Shown: one piece after another, positions 28,605 to 38,917 of the stretch
Position numbering within the stretch: the first letter of the stretch is position 1
How the letters are laid out: each line of letters starts with the position of its first letter
From: an uncultured Spirochaetaceae bacterium
Lineage (GTDB): Bacteria; Spirochaetota; Spirochaetia; Treponematales; Treponemataceae
DNA: 64,000 bases
Reading direction: 5' to 3'
Assembly (NCBI GenBank): GCA_902789325.1
Contig: CADANN010000005.1
Location: forward strand, 1-64,000
Program-made: the position numbers and the translations under genes
The notes under the pieces: generated by a model
What the model was told of the DNA's origin: nothing
Databases searched by the model: none
The model's input: the letters and a program-made list of their open reading frames with translations, nothing else

Positions 28605-31600
28605 TTAGTAAACAATTGCTTCAAGCGAACCTGTATTAGCATCAAGAATTGGCTTTGCAATTTTGTAGTATGAACTAATTTCATCAGCAGAACGAGCCGA
28701 TTTTGATATACGTAACTCATCAATAATACCATTTGATTGAATACTGAGAGTATTATTATTTGTATTTAATATTCTATTAAAACCATCTTGATATGCTACA
28801 CATATTCCATCCACATAGATTGCAACAAACGTTCCATCATATACCATTGTATGAAAATGCCATGAATCATCAGCAGAACTTCTTGCCTCCAAATATTCTC
28901 TCGAAATATCTCCTTCCTGATTTTTTTGACAATAATACATTGAATACTTGTATACTTCAAATTGATCATATTTTTCTAGATGAACATCACTTCCTCTTGT
29001 CCAGAATTCAACTGTAAAGGCATTTGTTGTAATATCAAACTGTATATTGCCATTTAAGTAAGAAGCAGCACCCTCAAAACCACCATTTGTATGAGAATAA
29101 GTTTCAACATCCGCATTTCCTAATAATTCTTTACCATCGTTATCTAAATGCCATAAATGAAGTGTATCTGCATCTTTTAATAACTGTCCTGTAGTTGTGT
29201 CATAAGAAACGTTAGCAACACTATTTACATTGAATGTTCGATTTATTGTAAAATTAATTGTTTTTTCTCCAATATTCCCAGCACTATCAGTAACAGTCAT
29301 TTTAAGTATATGTGCTCCAGATGACATATAACAAAGAGGCAATTCATAAGATGAATTTAGATTTGTGCCCCATGAATTACCAGATTCAACTTGGATTTTA
29401 TTTCCATCTAACATAAGAGAATAACTCGTTATATTTCCTAAATCTGTTGCAGACCATGACAAATTATATTTTTTTGTAGTACTACTGAATCTTGTTTCGT
29501 TTTCTAAATCACAAGTGATTACAGGAGTATCATATGGAATAATATGAACTACTGGCGAAGAAACATTACCTGCACTATCCATTATCTGTACATATAAGGT
29601 AGCGGCACCATTTACAAGCTTTGTTTTATCAACCGTAAAAATTGTATTCGAAGAAAATATTTTCCACTCTGTTTTCTTAAGCTCTTCGAAACTTTGTGCA
29701 AGGCGCATTTTTATAATATCTTTATCATGATATTGCGGTGTCAGAACAATCTTAAGTTGATTATCTATATTTTCTGGATAGTAGTTCGCACCTTGAGTAA
29801 AATCATAACCATTAACTGAATAACAAAAGGCTATAAGACCTGATTCAGAATAACCACAATTATCAAACGGTTCATTCGCCCAATTTGAATAATCGATACG
29901 TGCATAATTGAAATTATCATAGTAGTCATTAATAAAAGAAATATTAGCTTCATTTCCCTTACTATTCAATTCATCTGTCTGAGCAGCACCCCAATAGTTA
30001 TGTGTAAAATTATAGGATTTTCCAGATTTATAGTCTTGATTTGTTGTTATAATGGGAGATGAACAATCAATAAAATTATTATTATTCACATTAGGTTTAT
30101 ATTCACTACTTTCAATATAAGACTCTATCGTAGTTATACAATTTATAAATTTGTTATTTTGTATTACAGCATTGCTTTGCCAACCATAACGTATTGTTGA
30201 ATTATTAAATGTATTATTTATTATGGTTGTATTTGAATAATACATATTATCTGTAACAAATGAAGATGAAATATAATTATTTATAAATCTACACTCGTTT
30301 CCTAAACGAACACCATTTTCGAAAATGTTATTTATAATTACACTTGAATTGGAGGCATAACCACCCTTTCCGACCGGACTTTTACAATTATGAAAGTAAC
30401 ATTTATTAATATATGAACTAGATTTTATTTCAAGTGGTGTATTAGCATACTCAAACTCACAATATTCCATAATATTGCCGGAAGCATAACTGTAAGTATT
30501 TTCAGTAGTTAATGAACCACCATTTATTGCAATTCCATTCCAATAATATGTTATTTCATTTGAAATATAATTTCCATTATTATCCCAATAACCATCATTA
30601 TTGGTAATTCCTTCATTATTCTCATACTTAGTAAATAGAATCTTCTTATCAGCAGTTCCGCGAGCTACGATACTTCCAGAAACAGAAATTGAATAAAGTT
30701 TTATATTATCGTCCGCATCTTTTCCAGATGCAAACTGCACTTCAACCCCAGGATCAATAACCAAAGTATTCCCTTCACTAACCAGACAATCAGCCTCAAC
30801 CAGATATGGGCTGCACTCTTCGCGCAAATGCAATTTATCGCCAGTCAAAACTCCAGAAAGAGAAGTAACAAGATTTGTAAGGGTGATTGCTTTACTTGCT
30901 TTTGTTGAAATATTTCCGCTCTTGTCTTTCAAGGCAATGTAGAAGGTATAAGTTCCGTTACCTACATACTGGTCTGGTAAATCATTAATATCAAAATCAA
31001 AACCAATCTGATAGTTCTGCCAGTTGTATGAAGAAGGATACAAGGCGCCAGTTGTGCCATCTGCTGTTCTTGCAATCTGAACAGACATTTTTTCTATACC
31101 ACTTCCCTTTTCAACTGGACTTAAATCTATATGAAGCTTTGTATTATTTGCAAAATTAGCTCCACTGTTTATTACAATTGGAGTACTTCCCCAGGCTGGT
31201 GCTGTAGTATCTTTAAGAACATATTCCTTAGATGAACCTATAGTACGGACTTCGAGCGGAGTAAAATTATTTATTGTAAGACTCTTACTACCCCAACCGT
31301 CTTTGCTGAAGGTTATTGTGTGACTTCCGCTTGCAAGAATATTGTTTGCTTCAAATGCGCCATCGCTAGAAGTTCGAACAACTATGTCATCTTTATTGAG
31401 AGTTGTAATTGTAACATTAATACCAGAATTGTCTGTCATTCCATCAAGGAAGACAAAGCCCTTTAAGGTAGCAGAATCTGGAATCATTTCCAGGCTTCCG
31501 ATATCCATATATTCGCTGGCAACAATTTCACGCTCAACAGTAACATCAGGAACATTTAACTTAGAGAAACGTATTGTCTGATATCCAAGTGGAATATGGT

Positions 31601-34301
31601 CAAGCTGCCACTTTCCATCTTCTTCTGTTGTGAATGACATTTTCTCAGCATCTATGCCATCAACAGTTACCTTTATACCTGAATAATCCTGTGTACCAGC
31701 TAATTTGATTATACCTTTAATAGTATTTGCAGTAGCCTTCATTTCTACTGTAAGCACACCATAAGTACTGTCGGTCAAAACAGGAATTGTTTCTGCTTTT
31801 GCTGTAAGCTGATAATCTTCCTTTTCAAATCTTACGCCACCAGGGTAGTTTCCGCTAGGAACTGTAAACTCATACAAACCATTTTCTTCTGTAACAAATG
31901 TATAATCTGTTCCAACGATAGAAACTGTAATTCCAGAATGATCTGTACAGCCTTCAAGATTTACAATACCACTGATTTTTCCAGTTGCTTTCTTAAGAAC
32001 AATTTCTTCAAGCTCACAAGAAGAATCTTCTTTTAACGAAATTGAAGAGCTTGTATAAGAACGATAACCTTCATATGAACATGAAACAATATATTCACCA
32101 GGAGTCATTCCACTTAAAGCATAGAAGCCTTCTTTATTAGAAAGTGCACTATAAATTTCCTTAGTACTTGTTGTTTTTGTTGCTGTAATACGTACTCCGG
32201 TATAATCTGTTTTACCTTCCAAAGTTACAGTTCCATAAAGTGAACGAAGACTGATAGAAAGTTGTATATCTGAAGGACCAGAGGTTATGCCGCTTGAAAC
32301 AGTAAATGGATCAGAAATACCTGTGGTATATCCATTTTTAGTCGCCTGAATTCTATAAAGTCCTGGAGTAATTCCAGCTACAGCATAATGTCCTGTACTA
32401 TCAGTGACAGTTGTATATGAAGTTGAATTGTCATTATCTTTGTAAATCAAAATTGTAATACCTTCATGAGTATCTGCAGATTCAAGAGAAACGGTACCGC
32501 TCACAATACCTGCACTAGTCTGTAAGGCAACACTATCTACAACTTCAATTGCCTTTAAGCCAACATCGACAGTTTTTGAAGCATCAGTAACAAAGCCTGT
32601 ATGTGCAAAGGTAAGCATGTAAGAACCGGAATCAACATCTGTTATTGTATAAACACCATCTGAATTTGTGACTGTTGACTTTGTATTCTTTGAATCTATA
32701 AGACTCTGTAAAAGAACACTAGTTCCTTCAAAACCACTTTCCATTCCAGCAAGAACACAAGAACCAGTAATAGAATAAGTGGCCTTTTCATCTATTGTCA
32801 AAGTTCCAACATCAATAGCATCACCAATTGAAACAGCAATATTTGAAACAGAAACCGTCTTATAGCCTGGATATGTTACACTGATAGAATAAGTTCCAGA
32901 AGAAACTGAACAAAATGTAAAAGAACCATCAGAAGCTGTTAATGCGTAATATCGTTTTGATGATGCAGTTCCATTCTGTTCACGGATTGCAGTAACACCA
33001 ATTCCGCTCAAATTACTTGTAGCTGTAAGAGAAACTGAACCTTTTATGCTTCCACCATTTTCTTTAAGAATAATTTGACCAGCATCCGTAACTTTTGCAC
33101 CAACAACATTAATATCATTCAGAATCTGATTTACATAGCCCTCTTTATGAAATTCTACAGAATAAAGACCTGGAACAACATCATTAATCGTCCAGTTTCC
33201 AGAATTTGTTGTTGATGCTGTATATGAATGTAGATTTTGCAAATCTGTTAATACAACATTAACTCCTGAATTGCCATCTGCTGAATCTGTTAGATATACA
33301 GAACCTTTTACTATTCCTCGTGCATAATAAAGCTTCATATCTGAAGAAACTGTTGTTTCTGGAATTTCATCACCAATAGCATTCAATAAAACATTTTCTA
33401 TTTCTACAAATGAATAACCAGCATACATAGCTCTAATTGTATGCAACCCCTGAGGAACCCCAGACATTGTAAAAGAACCATCTGATTTTGTATAAGCTGA
33501 ATATGATGTTCCAGGAATAAAGATTGTTATTCCTGCATGGTCATCTTCTACAGTTCCATCTTCACCATATTTTTGAGCCACACCTTTTATGATTCCAGTA
33601 GGCTTTAATTCTACTGTCGCAATATCAACACCAACACCTTCTTTTGGCATTACATCTGTAATAGTTGCAGAAACAATTGCTTCTCCATCTTCATCTGTTT
33701 GAACTTCTGCCGATCTAGCAATTACAGTTCCAGGGGCTTTTGTAGAAAAATAAAAAGTATATGATTTTGCTGTATCAAGACCATCTATATAAAAGGTTTC
33801 ACCTACAGCACTTTGATATACTGTACCCGGAATGTCATTGGAATAAATATAAACAGTTTTTGTATTCAATGATTGTTTTAATTCATTACTTAAATTTCGT
33901 GCTACTCCAACAGTACCTGTAATAACACCTAACTGATTTGAAGATTTTCCAGCATTAAGATTATAAATTGCAGTAACAACACTACTTGATTTATTTCCAG
34001 AACAAGTTATTGCCTTTACAGTTTTAGAACCAATAATTTTAAAAGGTCCTGTGTAACGGCTTGATTTTGAAGTTGGGACACTTCCGTCGGTTGTATAATA
34101 GATTTCAAGACTTTCGTTACTTGTGGAAATTGAAATCTCTTTGTACCCTTCTGAATAATCTCCTGCAGCAGGACTGATTATTGGGGTAGTAATAGTTGCA
34201 GAAGGACTCTCTCCTCCACCGCTATCACTTGAACCATTACTACATGAAATAAGAACTGAAATGATTAATAATATAGAAAGAAATAAATAGTGTTTTTTCA
34301 T
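28605..34301 (-). CDS. Multi-repeat beta-helix/LamG lipoprotein
   Basis: 1,898 aa from the ATG at 34301, which is preceded by GGAGAG; a TTG four codons upstream would include the ribosome binding site and is rejected. Lipobox LISC (Cys20). Residues about 40-115 resemble the chitobiase C-terminal domain (YYTTDGSVPT). Nine or ten carboxypeptidase-regulatory-like repeats of about 80-90 residues follow (about 130-1080), each with a G-x-V/I-x-L opening, a D-x-S/E-GI core and a G-x-Y/F turn. Then come an Ig-like module, a right-handed beta-helix (GVLTGDKLHL, NNTFNN-type turns, about 1180-1480), more Ig-like modules and a C-terminal LamG domain (about 1730-1890). The last part matches the 985-aa neighbour. 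Probable surface glycan-binding protein; function unproven. Confidence 0.85.
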   Translation of the reverse strand: MKKHYLFLSILLIISVLISCSNGSSDSGGGESPSATITTPIISPAAGDYSEGYKEISISTSNESLEIYYTTDGSVPTSKSSRYTGPFKIIGSKTVKAITCSGNKSSSVVTAIYNLNAGKSSNQLGVITGTVGVARNLSNELKQSLNTKTVYIYSNDIPGTVYQSAVGETFYIDGLDTAKSYTFYFSTKAPGTVIARSAEVQTDEDGEAIVSATITDVMPKEGVGVDIATVELKPTGIIKGVAQKYGEDGTVEDDHAGITIFIPGTSYSAYTKSDGSFTMSGVPQGLHTIRAMYAGYSFVEIENVLLNAIGDEIPETTVSSDMKLYYARGIVKGSVYLTDSADGNSGVNVVLTDLQNLHSYTASTTNSGNWTINDVVPGLYSVEFHKEGYVNQILNDINVVGAKVTDAGQIILKENGGSIKGSVSLTATSNLSGIGVTAIREQNGTASSKRYYALTASDGSFTFCSVSSGTYSISVTYPGYKTVSVSNIAVSIGDAIDVGTLTIDEKATYSITGSCVLAGMESGFEGTSVLLQSLIDSKNTKSTVTNSDGVYTITDVDSGSYMLTFAHTGFVTDASKTVDVGLKAIEVVDSVALQTSAGIVSGTVSLESADTHEGITILIYKDNDNSTSYTTVTDSTGHYAVAGITPGLYRIQATKNGYTTGISDPFTVSSGITSGPSDIQLSISLRSLYGTVTLEGKTDYTGVRITATKTTSTKEIYSALSNKEGFYALSGMTPGEYIVSCSYEGYRSYTSSSISLKEDSSCELEEIVLKKATGKISGIVNLEGCTDHSGITVSIVGTDYTFVTEENGLYEFTVPSGNYPGGVRFEKEDYQLTAKAETIPVLTDSTYGVLTVEMKATANTIKGIIKLAGTQDYSGIKVTVDGIDAEKMSFTTEEDGKWQLDHIPLGYQTIRFSKLNVPDVTVEREIVASEYMDIGSLEMIPDSATLKGFVFLDGMTDNSGINVTITTLNKDDIVVRTSSDGAFEANNILASGSHTITFSKDGWGSKSLTINNFTPLEVRTIGSSKEYVLKDTTAPAWGSTPIVINSGANFANNTKLHIDLSPVEKGSGIEKMSVQIARTADGTTGALYPSSYNWQNYQIGFDFDINDLPDQYVGNGTYTFYIALKDKSGNISTKASKAITLTNLVTSLSGVLTGDKLHLREECSPYLVEADCLVSEGNTLVIDPGVEVQFASGKDADDNIKLYSISVSGSIVARGTADKKILFTKYENNEGITNNDGYWDNNGNYISNEITYYWNGIAINGGSLTTENTYSYASGNIMEYCEFEYANTPLEIKSSSYINKCYFHNCKSPVGKGGYASNSSVIINNIFENGVRLGNECRFINNYISSSFVTDNMYYSNTTIINNTFNNSTIRYGWQSNAVIQNNKFINCITTIESYIESSEYKPNVNNNNFIDCSSPIITTNQDYKSGKSYNFTHNYWGAAQTDELNSKGNEANISFINDYYDNFNYARIDYSNWANEPFDNCGYSESGLIAFCYSVNGYDFTQGANYYPENIDNQLKIVLTPQYHDKDIIKMRLAQSFEELKKTEWKIFSSNTIFTVDKTKLVNGAATLYVQIMDSAGNVSSPVVHIIPYDTPVITCDLENETRFSSTTKKYNLSWSATDLGNITSYSLMLDGNKIQVESGNSWGTNLNSSYELPLCYMSSGAHILKMTVTDSAGNIGEKTINFTINRTFNVNSVANVSYDTTTGQLLKDADTLHLWHLDNDGKELLGNADVETYSHTNGGFEGAASYLNGNIQFDITTNAFTVEFWTRGSDVHLEKYDQFEVYKYSMYYCQKNQEGDISREYLEARSSADDSWHFHTMVYDGTFVAIYVDGICVAYQDGFNRILNTNNNTLSIQSNGIIDELRISKSARSADEISSYYKIAKPILDANTGSLEAIVY

Positions 34302-34330
34302 ACTACTCTCCAAAAACGTAAATTTAAATT

Positions 34331-34359
34331 ATTATAACACCGCTTATATAAGTGGGCAA
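34331..34359 (-). promoter_or_regulatory. Promoter of the beta-helix lipoprotein pair
   Basis: On the minus strand TTGCCC (34354-34359), a 17-bp spacer and TATAAT (34331-34336), about 30 bp before the ATG at 34301. Confidence 0.7.
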
Positions 34360-34376
34360 GTTTTGTTTATCGGACA

Positions 34377-34408
34377 TAAAAAAAAGGCTTCCAATTCGGA
34401 AGCCTTTT
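34377..34408 (-). terminator. Terminator of rpmE
   Basis: Perfect stem AAAAGGCTTCC/GGAAGCCTTTT with a 5-nt loop and a long minus-strand T-run, 20 bp after the rpmE stop codon. Confidence 0.9.
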
Positions 34409-34427
34409 CTCATTCTTCAAGTAAGAA

Positions 34428-34637
34428 CTATTTATTGTCCTTTATACCGTAGCGCTTGTTGAAGCGGTCGATACGACCTGCAGTATCAACGAGCTTCTGC
34501 TTACCAGTGTAGAATGGGTGGCAAGCTGAACAAATTTCAACGTGGATATCTTTTACAGTTGAACGTGTTTCGATTACATTACCGCATACGCAAGTAATTT
34601 TTGTAAGTTGATAGTCTGGGTGGATTCCCTTTTTCAT
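34428..34637 (-). CDS. rpmE: Ribosomal protein L31
   Basis: 69 aa, full length for L31. The start [10 protein letters not shown] is typical. Cys16, Cys18, Cys36 and Cys39 (TCVCG and CSACH) form the zinc site, so this is the zinc-binding C+ form. HPFYTGKQK is the conserved ribosome-contact segment. It follows rho, as in many bacteria, but has its own promoter and terminator and an unusual 90-nt leader. Confidence 0.97.
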   Translation of the reverse strand: MKKGIHPDYQLTKITCVCGNVIETRSTVKDIHVEICSACHPFYTGKQKLVDTAGRIDRFNKRYGIKDNK

Positions 34638-34680
34638 TGTATAACTCCTATATTCTTGCCCGATATTACGCCCAGCAGCC

Positions 34681-34726
34681 TCTAGCTTGTGTCCTAAGCA
34701 CTTCTATCATTTCGCCACTGTCAGCC
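34681..34726 (-). other. tRNA-Leu-like 5' half in the rpmE leader
   Basis: On the minus strand the leader starts GGCTGAC-AG and continues TGGCGAAATGATAGAAGTGC, closely resembling the acceptor 5' strand, D-arm and start of the anticodon arm of a class II tRNA-Leu. D-stem pairing is broken, the anticodon loop lacks U33, and no T-arm or 3' acceptor strand follows. It is either a decayed tRNA or a tRNA-mimicking leader; it is not called a functional tRNA. Confidence 0.3.
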
Positions 34727-34734
34727 AAAAATAT

Positions 34735-34763
34735 AAATAATATCACAAGATAAAATAATGCAA
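34735..34763 (-). promoter_or_regulatory. Promoter of rpmE
   Basis: On the minus strand TTGCAT (34758-34763), a 17-bp spacer and TTATTT (34735-34740). The predicted start is near 34727, right where the tRNA-like leader begins. The -10 is imperfect. Confidence 0.5.
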
Positions 34764-34783
34764 TAATTATATAAATTTCACAC

Positions 34784-36610
34784 CTAGCCGTCAATACCTG
34801 CAGTACCCGCATTCATGGAAGCAAGGAAGGCTTCGTTTGTCTTACTCTTCTTCATGCGGTCAAGGATGAGCTCGGTAATATCAACATCTTCCATCGGGTT
34901 GAGTACCTTACGCAGAATCCAGATTTTCTGGAGTTCGTTTTCTGTAAGGAGAAGTTCTTCTTTACGAGTACCAGATTTCTTGATGTTGATTGCCGGGAAG
35001 AGGCGGCGTTCTGCTAGTTTGCGGTCCAGGTCGATTTCTGAGTTACCTGTTCCCTTGAACTCTTCAAAGATAACTTCATCCATTCGCGAACCGGTTTCAA
35101 TCAAAGCAGTAGAAATGATTGTAAGAGAACCACCCTCTTCTACATTACGTGCAGCACCAAAGAATCTCTTTGGCTTGAAAAGTGCGTTAGAGTCAACACC
35201 ACCAGAAAGAACTTTACCAGAAGTCTGAACTGTCTGGTTGTAAGCACGTGCAAGACGAGTGATTGAGTCGAGCAAAATTACAACATCACGCTTGTGTTCA
35301 ACAAGACGCTTTGCCTTCTCAAGTACCATTTCTGCAACCTGAACGTGGCGAGTAGCCTGCTCATCAAAAGTAGAAGAAATAACTTCTCCCTTGATAGCGC
35401 GTTCCATTTCGGTAACTTCCTCAGGACGTTCATCAATCAAAAGAACGATGAGGTAAACTTCAGGATTGTTAGTTGTAATAGCATTTGCAATCTTCTGCAT
35501 CAAAATTGTCTTACCAGCTTTTGGTGGCGCAACAATCAAAAGACGCTGACCTTTACCGATTGGTGCAAACAAATCTACGATACGAGTTGAAACTTCAGTT
35601 GATACAGTTTCAAGACGGAGTTTTTCGTTAGGATAAAGCGGTGTAAGGTTTTCAAAAGGAACGCGAGTCTGTGCAATGCGAGGCTCGTCATAGTTGATTT
35701 TTTCAATACGGAGCAAAGCGAAGAAGCGTTCACCTTCTTTTGGAGAACGAGTCTGTCCGTAAACAGTATCACCAGTTTTAAGATTGAAAAGACGAATCTG
35801 GCTTGGGCTGATATAAATATCATCTGGACCTGGAAGATAGCTGTTCTGTGGAGAACGAAGGAATCCGTATCCGTCTGGCAAGATTTCAAGAGAACCTTCG
35901 GCAAAAATAATTCCACCGTGCTCTGTATGAGCCTTAAGAATTACAAAAATCAAATCCTGCTTTTTCATTGGAGCAAGATCATCAGCCGTAAAGCCAAATT
36001 CCATAGCTCTGTCGCGGAGCTCTGGCATAGATTCTTTTGTAAGTTCGTTAATTAAAAGACGTGGCTTGTTTGCATTTTCTTCTGCTGCAGCTGCTGCTTC
36101 TGCGGCCATGCTTTCAACCATTTCTGGACTAGGAGGTGTGTAAGAATTGCGGCCATAAGGCTTACGCATTCCAGCTCCTCTTCTGTTATTATAATTATTT
36201 CTCTGATTATTCTGATAACGATTGTTATTGTTGTTGTAAGTTTTTTCTTCTTGATTTGCTGAATGATTCTGCTGAGCTGGTGCCGATGCTGTCTGAGTAG
36301 TATTCTGATCTGTTGCTGCACCTTCTGATTCTTCTGTCTTTTTTACAACACGGCGACGTTTTACAACTATTTTTCCAGGTTCCTGATTTTCGCCTTCTTG
36401 AGCTGGAGTTTCTGAGCTTTCTTCTCCAGAAGTGTTTTCATTGTTTTCTGTGTTTTGTGCTGCCGGTTCTGATGAAGCTTCTGTAGTTGATTCTGTGTTC
36501 TGAACCGCTGGCTCTTCAGCTGAGCCAAAATCGAGTGTTGCCTGTGCTTCGTCAGCAGGCTCCTGCGCTACGTTTGCGTCTTCTGTGCGACGCCTTCTTA
36601 ATGCTGCCAT
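34784..36610 (-). CDS. rho: Transcription termination factor Rho
   Basis: 608 aa, versus about 420 for a typical Rho. Residues about 180 onward are canonical: an RNA-binding cold-shock-like domain ([20 protein letters not shown]), Walker A as APPKAGKT, Walker B VVILLDS, and a [13 protein letters not shown] segment before it. It is a hexameric RNA translocase that ends transcription. The extra N-terminus is about 170 residues of acidic sequence rich in Glu, Gln, Thr and Ala, then an Asn/Arg/Tyr-rich run, all likely disordered. Upstream on the minus strand a TTGACA box (36754-36759) precedes an AT-rich tract with TATAAT, but the spacing is poor. The leader of about 150 nt could carry autoregulation. 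Confidence 0.97.
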   Translation of the reverse strand: MAALRRRRTEDANVAQEPADEAQATLDFGSAEEPAVQNTESTTEASSEPAAQNTENNENTSGEESSETPAQEGENQEPGKIVVKRRRVVKKTEESEGAATDQNTTQTASAPAQQNHSANQEEKTYNNNNNRYQNNQRNNYNNRRGAGMRKPYGRNSYTPPSPEMVESMAAEAAAAAEENANKPRLLINELTKESMPELRDRAMEFGFTADDLAPMKKQDLIFVILKAHTEHGGIIFAEGSLEILPDGYGFLRSPQNSYLPGPDDIYISPSQIRLFNLKTGDTVYGQTRSPKEGERFFALLRIEKINYDEPRIAQTRVPFENLTPLYPNEKLRLETVSTEVSTRIVDLFAPIGKGQRLLIVAPPKAGKTILMQKIANAITTNNPEVYLIVLLIDERPEEVTEMERAIKGEVISSTFDEQATRHVQVAEMVLEKAKRLVEHKRDVVILLDSITRLARAYNQTVQTSGKVLSGGVDSNALFKPKRFFGAARNVEEGGSLTIISTALIETGSRMDEVIFEEFKGTGNSEIDLDRKLAERRLFPAINIKKSGTRKEELLLTENELQKIWILRKVLNPMEDVDITELILDRMKKSKTNEAFLASMNAGTAGIDG

Positions 36611-36785
36611 TAAAAAATCCTCATAATAAATTGTAATTAGATTTTGATTTTATATAGTAAAAAAATAAATAAACACCAGATTTAATTGATTTTTTAGGGA
36701 AAAGATATGCGGTAAATCCCTTACACTTTTATTATTATATTTTTTATTAATTCTGTCAATATTTTTCGTTTTCTTCGATTGTAGC

Positions 36786-37217
36786 CTACTTAATCACATC
36801 GCTATGAATAATCATTGCCTGTTTGTATTCTGATGATGCAACTGAGAATAAATCTACATCAGGTTCTTTTTCGAGCATATTTACGTCGCCGCTGAATTCT
36901 ACATTATTTGCAATGCGGATTCTTGCTGTTGTAATATTGCCGCTAACCTTGCTGCCAGAACAGATTTCTACACGTTCAGCAGCATTCATATCGCCCTGAA
37001 CATCTCCGCCAGCAACAATAATAGAATTGGCATCTATGGTTGAAACTTTGCAGGCAGCATTTTTTGCAATTTCCAGATCACCAGAAGGTGCATTAATTTT
37101 TCCGCTGAATTTACCAGTTATAACAAGACGGTCACTGAATTCAAGAACTCCATCGAATTCTGTTTCTTCACCAAAAACTGTGATATTTCTTTTTTCGTTC
37201 TCGCCTTTTTCAGCCAT
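36786..37217 (-). CDS. Bactofilin family protein
   Basis: 143 aa from the ATG at 37217 (GGTGA five bases upstream); a TTG one codon earlier is less likely. The central region repeats short beta turns (FSGKINAPSGDLEI, VAGGDVQGDMNAAE, CSGSKVSGNITTARI) typical of the bactofilin beta-helix, with short unstructured ends. Bactofilins polymerise into cytoskeletal scaffolds and in spirochaetes and Helicobacter are linked to cell shape. It lies between lnt and rho in the same orientation. Confidence 0.9.
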   Translation of the reverse strand: MAEKGENEKRNITVFGEETEFDGVLEFSDRLVITGKFSGKINAPSGDLEIAKNAACKVSTIDANSIIVAGGDVQGDMNAAERVEICSGSKVSGNITTARIRIANNVEFSGDVNMLEKEPDVDLFSVASSEYKQAMIIHSDVIK

Positions 37218-37237
37218 CAATTCACCTGCATAAATCT

Positions 37238-38917
37238 TTAATTTTTTATTTTTTTAATTATAACAATAAATGTCTGCATTATCAATATAAAACAAGATAG
37301 CACCGCTTCTGCAATTCCAGCCCAGTCTCCGTATCGGGTAAATGGGGTCTGTACCCCCTCTTCTATCACAGGCACTTTCCCAATTACAAAAGCTTCACAA
37401 AACTCCGGTGCAACCCGCTCTACTTTTCCGTGAGGATTGATTATACAGCTTACACCGCTTGCCGTACTTCGCACCGTAGGAACACCATTTTCTACAGATC
37501 TGAAAACCGCCATTGCTAGGTGTTGTTTCTGGCATGGAATACTTTTTGACCAGGAATCATTACTAAGATTTATAAAACAGCGTGAGCCATTTAAAACCAT
37601 CTGTCGGCAAACAGTACTAAAGGTATCTTCAAAACAGATTGGTGTAGAAAACTTCAAGCCGCGATAATCAAAAACCGTATACTCATCGCCTTTTTCCCAC
37701 ATATGAGAATCACCATTTAGAAGCTTTACATATAAGTATGGAAAAAGATGCTTTGCAGGAAAATGCTCCGTAAAAGGAACCAGTTTGATTTTTGAATAAA
37801 TACCAGGCTCCGGCGGATGAACATTTTTTCCAGATTCAAAAATAAGAGCGCTGTTATAACGAGCCCTGTCGCTATGCTGAACATCAACTTCATGCGAATT
37901 TCCTATTACAAAAACCGCATTATTTTCATCAATAAAATTCAAAAGCTGGGAAATCAGCATAAAGCGGCGAACATCTGTTCCATAATCATAATTATAGATG
38001 ATAGAAGGAGCCACGGCAGTTTCGGGCCAGACTATAAAATCAACATCCGGTGAAAGAGCCTGAGCTTCTTCTGTCAAATGAATCAGTTTTTTTACATTTC
38101 GTGAATATTCTTCAATTCCATTTTTCCAGGGACTTTCATTATTCTGAATTGCGGCAACGCTTACAGTTTTTTCATATTGATTTTTTGACGCAGAAGAAAA
38201 ACCAAAACACAAAGTCAAAGCCATCAAAACAAGCCAGATTCCACCACAAATATAAGTCGAAGTTAGTGAGTTTTGCCAGAGCACCTGCTCTTTTTTTACA
38301 TAGGCAGATATATGAGAATGTTTTCCGTCATCAGTCTGATTCAAAAGTCTTTCGCGTGTAATTTTCTTTGTGATTAAACTGTAAAAAAATGATGAAGGAA
38401 AAATTACCAACAGATTAAAACCAAAGACACCGACCACAGAACAAATCTGAATAAGATGAATATTCTGCCACTGTGTATAAGCAGTAACTCCATAACTGAT
38501 TCCAAAGAAACCGAGAGTTTTTAAATATTCATAACCACATACACATAAAAACTGAACAAGCCAGCTGTTTTTTTTGAATAGTAATTCAACTGATTTCAGA
38601 ATAAAAAATAAAAAAGCGCAAATTAAAAAATAACCAATGCAAACAATTGCAAGTCCAAGCGGATGAAAGGTCTTAAGCCAGTAGCCGTAAAGCCCGTAGG
38701 AAATTGCACCGTAAAGGCCACCCCAAAGCCAACTTCCAGAAAGTTTTGTATTTTTAATCAGAAATAAAACTGGAAGATAGTTTAACCAGGCAAGAAAAGA
38801 AAGCCCGTTATTAAAATAGATATTTGGATTTGAAAGCCAGAATAACACAGATGAAATTGCAAGAAGGAAGATTTTTTGGATTATCTGCAAAGCTGTATTT
38901 GATTTTTTATTTTTCAT
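37238..38917 (-). CDS. lnt: Apolipoprotein N-acyltransferase
   Basis: 559 aa, slightly longer than the E. coli enzyme. It adds the third acyl chain to lipoproteins in the inner membrane, which fits a genome rich in lipoproteins. Multiple membrane helices span residues about 10-240. The nitrilase-type domain carries the expected catalytic triad: Glu299 in VWPETA, Lys378 in KIKLVPF and Cys428 in PICFED. A final helix is at the C-terminus. Its start overlaps the hup stop by 11 bp, so the two are translationally linked. Confidence 0.95.
   Translation of the reverse strand: MKNKKSNTALQIIQKIFLLAISSVLFWLSNPNIYFNNGLSFLAWLNYLPVLFLIKNTKLSGSWLWGGLYGAISYGLYGYWLKTFHPLGLAIVCIGYFLICAFLFFILKSVELLFKKNSWLVQFLCVCGYEYLKTLGFFGISYGVTAYTQWQNIHLIQICSVVGVFGFNLLVIFPSSFFYSLITKKITRERLLNQTDDGKHSHISAYVKKEQVLWQNSLTSTYICGGIWLVLMALTLCFGFSSASKNQYEKTVSVAAIQNNESPWKNGIEEYSRNVKKLIHLTEEAQALSPDVDFIVWPETAVAPSIIYNYDYGTDVRRFMLISQLLNFIDENNAVFVIGNSHEVDVQHSDRARYNSALIFESGKNVHPPEPGIYSKIKLVPFTEHFPAKHLFPYLYVKLLNGDSHMWEKGDEYTVFDYRGLKFSTPICFEDTFSTVCRQMVLNGSRCFINLSNDSWSKSIPCQKQHLAMAVFRSVENGVPTVRSTASGVSCIINPHGKVERVAPEFCEAFVIGKVPVIEEGVQTPFTRYGDWAGIAEAVLSCFILIMQTFIVIIKKIKN

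Noticed and set aside
34676..34726. Functional tRNA-Leu
   Set aside because: The 3' half is missing, the D-stem does not pair and the anticodon loop lacks U33; reported only as a tRNA-like leader.
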